Positions 60,514 through 64,000 of a stretch of DNA of 64,000 nucleotides are shown here, piece by piece; positions within the stretch are counted from its first letter, which is position 1; each line of letters begins with the position of its first letter. A model generated the notes under the pieces. It did no database searches. It worked only from the letters and a program-made list of their open reading frames with translations, and was not told the DNA's origin. Position numbers and translations under genes: made by a program. Origin of the DNA: Siphonodentalium dalli (Eukaryota > Mollusca > Scaphopoda > Gadilida > Siphonodentaliidae); contig CP136063.1 in assembly GCA_032622095.1 (NCBI GenBank), positions 208,183,934 through 208,247,933 on the forward strand. The letters are read 5' to 3'.

Positions 60514-63247
60514 ACAGGTAACCATAATCTGATATTTGTCTTAATAATTTAGAAAATAATTTAGAGCCCAACAGTTTCAACCACAAAGACTGATTCGGAA
60601 TCAGAAGATATATAGATACGTGTAATTTGTGATTGGACGACTCTAAAGTAATAATTCTTTTGTTTTTTAATTAATTGGATTCCTTGTTATGCGTTTCCTG
60701 AGTTCACCCAATCCAGATTGCAAAGGAATCAAATTGTTCTTGCGAGTACATTGGGAAGCTAATTTGGGTATATATGTCGCCGTATACCCGGGACCCACGT
60801 ACACGGCCTTAAACCCTGACAACAATACCCTTATTTGCGTGGAATGGAAGTGGCACTCAAATACAGGCTTAAAAAAGAGCATATTGTGGAACCATTACGA
60901 GTAAATAGAATAATTCATAGGGTAAATATCATTTGACGTCACTGTGTTAAGATAGTAGATTGCAATAAACATCTCTAGGCATTCACTTTCAAACAATTAA
61001 AATATAGGGAACCCGTATTTGAGCCGAAAGGACTTCAATGGTACCCCGCAATGGTAATCTAATGAGGGCAAACAGTGTTATTTTTACGGTAAACACTCCG
61101 GGTGTGAGAGGAATTTGAACAGATATAAGCTATTATTTCTCTACAGCGGTAGCCTCTGACACCCACGGAGTCTATGAAAACTTTATTGAACCGACCAGTC
61201 CACATTGCCTGGAGAGTTTGTATTGAAAGGGGGCATTTATATAAACCGGGGCATATAGTCTCTGTGTACGTCAGCACCTCAATAAGTTCCCGTTGACGTA
61301 CAACTAACAGGTGTGGTAATAGCACATTGCATATTGAAAGCAATGCCGTTGTGAACATGCTTTCATAATTGGACGTTGGAATTGACTTATACCTTAATGA
61401 TCTCATAACCAATACAGGAGTTATTTGTCAGTAAAATAGACATTCAGACACTCGTTTGTCTGTTTTATTCCATGCTTTATTCCATAGTTAGGAAACACGT
61501 TTGTTGGGTAGTTTGACAATAGGGGTTAGCAACATATATATCTATATAAAAAAAACGTCTGTCTATAACTCTATATGGCTTATGTCGGTCTGTGTGTAAC
61601 TCTGTAAGACTATTAGATTATAACATGTCAACCATACGCACAATGTAGAGAAACTTTGGACCACGTCTTGAACTGCATGTATCTTAGTATAGAAGACAAT
61701 TCACCAAAATTCAGGCCGATTGGTCAAAGAAACCCTGAGATCGAACGTGTTTCACAGAAGCCGTATTATATATATATATATATATGCATTCGCAGGACGC
61801 AGGCTCCATGCAGATTTCAACCCCCCACGCAGGACTTACCGCTGTCCGCACCTACACGTAATGTGAAGAAATGTCGCATATATTTATTTGAGATTTGTGT
61901 AGGTTACAATTCATTCTGCATTATTCTGATAAACTGAACTGTCCATAGCGAGGGGACTGAACTGTCTTGCATGACGTTGTTTGTCGAAATGACGTCACGT
62001 GACGTCACAGTGGGTATTGAGCCGATTCTCCGATAGAGAGGTAATGTCTCAAGAGCTATACTCGACCTTCACCTCAGAATTTGCAGTCACGTTATATTCA
62101 ACTAATTAACTGCTCTTTTTCGGGTGGTTTATAGAACACCAAAGTGGGTGGAACATCTTGATATATAAGTCAAATTGCACATGCGGGTGGAATGGAGTAG
62201 ATTTGAGATTATAGATGCGCGCCCTACGAGTATACCATTTATCGAGGTCAAGGACGAGTATAGCTCTTGCGACATTACCCCGCGACCCGATTCTCCGGGC
62301 CGACCGAGATTGATACAGTTACAACACTGTATGCGATAGAGCTCTTTTTTGATAGAGATGCCCTGTCACACACATTGTTTGTATTCGATACCATAAACTA
62401 ATTTTGATATATAGGATGTGTTAATGGTCAGATGTCAACTTTCAAAAGAAGAAGTTTTATTACGCCTAGCAAAAATACCAACGATCGCCTCTTATAAAGA
62501 TAACCCATGTGCTTCTGTCGGCTTATTCTCACTTTGCCCTCGAGCCTGCAGAAATATCGCCGGCAAGGTGTGAGCGTGTATTTGTTATCTCATTGTATAT
62601 ATTTTATTATATTAGTTTACATAAATAAATAAATAAAACATGACACAGATTATTTCCTAACATCAAAATTCAAACAACGTCAAAGGTTTGAAAACCCAAG
62701 TTGGCAAATGTGACAAATCAGGAATAGACTATAAGCGGCACATGGTGGAACTAAGGGATTATTGACACCTCGTGGAGGTAATCCCGTAAACAATAGCCGT
62801 CGCAGATCGAGATGCTCCCGCTTCGGCCTCCAAAAAGCGTACATAAAATGGATAAAGAGCGTTCTCAATTATTCGGTAGTGCTTGGTAAGCGAAAATATT
62901 AGCTCAGGACATTCTGAATTTGGTAACAAATCGGACCGAAGATCTTAAATGAAATGGACAGGACTGATAGCATCCATCGCATTGCAAAGGGGCGGTTACA
63001 CATATGCGGCAAATACTGAAAGGTTAATATGAAATTTGCCGCTTATTTGCAATTTTCGTTTGTCATGCAGGTTTACCTGTGTGGGGTGGGCCCGGTGGTG
63101 GTGGTGTAGAAAATGCATGACATTATCTATACGCGCCTTTCATATGTAAACGGAAACATGGCAATTCGAATTTAAATTAGAATGTCTTCATCATTCCAGT
63201 GCACACCTGAGAGTCATAACGAGCGTTTATAAATCCGTCATTTTTGT
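60514..63247. other. No supported gene
   Basis: Short ORFs only. The 71-residue plus-strand ORF at 60689-60904 is shadowed by an equal minus-strand ORF and shows no domain. A TA microsatellite lies at 61764-61786. Confidence 0.4.
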
Positions 63248-63251
63248 TTAA

Positions 63252-63505
63252 AGGGGTACTGTACACTAAATCTGGCCATTTATGAGATCATCTCCTTAAT
63301 GGTAATTATAATGAAAATGAATTTATGGCTGGAGTCATAAATTCATTTTATTATAATTACCTTGTTGTTTGCATCGTTCATATAGCACGTGAGTTTATTT
63401 TTTGCACTAACCCATGGCTCAAATTCATTCATTTGTTGCATATATTCTGTTGAGAATAAACGGAGATGGTCCCATAAATAACTGGATTTAGTGTACAGTA
63501 CCCCC
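63252..63505. mobile_element. TTAA MITE (GGGGTACTGTACAC family), full copy with inner hairpin
   Basis: TTAA lies at 63248-63251 and 63506-63509. Terminal inverted repeats are AGGGGTACTGTACACTAAAT and ATTTAGTGTACAGTACCCCC. An inner hairpin at about 63300-63361 (ATGAATTTATGGC and its inverse) is present. Confidence 0.87.
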
Positions 63506-63599
63506 TTAATAAATATGCTCTATAATCTATATAATACATCGTGTAACCTGCGCAATTTGTATAATTAAGTTATAAAAGCTATACACTCTAAGAATTAGG

Positions 63600-63725
63600 A
63601 GTTCTTTGGGGTTCTTTGAAGAACTCAAAGGTTCCTCGGTGTCAGAAATGGTTCTCTGTAATCGATAGGGTTCGTCGGTGTGTAACTAGGGTTCTCTTGG
63701 ATGCTGAAGGGTTCTTCGTGACCTA
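63600..63725. repeat. Degenerate GGTTCTT tandem repeat
   Basis: GGGGTTCTTTGAAGAAC, GGTTCCTCGGTGT, GGTTCTCTG, GGGTTCGTCGGTGT, GGGTTCTCTTGG and GGGTTCTTCGTG follow at intervals of about 25-30 bp. The remainder to 64000 shows nothing recognised. Confidence 0.75.
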
Positions 63726-64000
63726 ACCATAATGCAGTTGATACATGTGCCATGGAGCCGAATTGAGTGATTAACATGAACAAAACATCAACCAGAGAGA
63801 AAGGAGTACGTGTTTGTTCGCAGGGTTGTGGAATGGTAATGTATAATAGTAATGCATTGCAATGCAATCATTGAAACGTGAGCAGAAGTTTGTTTCAGAC
63901 TCGGAGCAGTTTTCGTCCAACTATAATTTGTATAAAGGTAAATTTCCCACCGTTTTCAGTCAACGCTACTTAGTAGGAGTAGGAGATACGACCCCTTTCT

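Overview
This window looks like AT-rich intronic or intergenic DNA from an animal nuclear genome, most likely a marine invertebrate. It has no long open reading frames, short exons with canonical GT/AG splice sites and kilobase introns, a decayed non-LTR retrotransposon, microsatellites, and a very high density of small inverted-repeat DNA transposons. No bacterial operon, CRISPR array, rRNA or convincing tRNA was seen. The phylum cannot be fixed from the sequence alone.

The one host gene I can support runs on the minus strand from 35856 to 20039. Six exons (35713-35856, 31601-31650, 27348-27459, 24451-24500, 20971-20996, 20039-20144) join with matching splice phases (1/1/0/1/0/2/0). Together they give 162 codons without a stop. 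The product resembles the N-terminal helical segment and the first half of GAF-A of a PDE10A-type cyclic-nucleotide phosphodiesterase. The rest of GAF-A, GAF-B and the catalytic domain were not found in 1-20038, so they are probably beyond the low end of the window. The first exon is also missing and should lie above 35856.

Region by region: 1-596 is a 49-bp satellite. 960-7100 holds several inverted-repeat elements and palindromes. 9150-10150 holds decayed repeats. 13850-16540 holds a partial hairpin MITE and a 2.2-kb TIR element. 18326-18691 is a 60-bp minisatellite. 20039-35856 is the phosphodiesterase gene, whose introns contain a 2.3-kb foldback nested in a hairpin MITE (21688-24364), a dead LINE (25300-27021), further hairpin MITEs and a near-perfect 160-bp palindrome (29852-30015). 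36028-42015 has a TTAA MITE and a 5.1-kb foldback element with an apparent 6-bp target duplication. 45961-51100 has a short hairpin MITE beside a 5.0-kb foldback with 1.5-kb arms. 52855-64000 is a mosaic of TA-type and TTAA-type MITEs, several of them nested.

The most distinctive signal is a MITE family, seen at about eight loci, whose two ends each contain a long self-complementary hairpin. The stem sequence varies between copies while pairing is kept, and the best-preserved outer ends look piggyBac-like (TTAA then CCCTTTCATGACTGG-type). Nested insertions with recognisable target duplications (TTAT, ATAAAC, TA, TTAA and a 9-bp duplication) allow a relative insertion order to be read.
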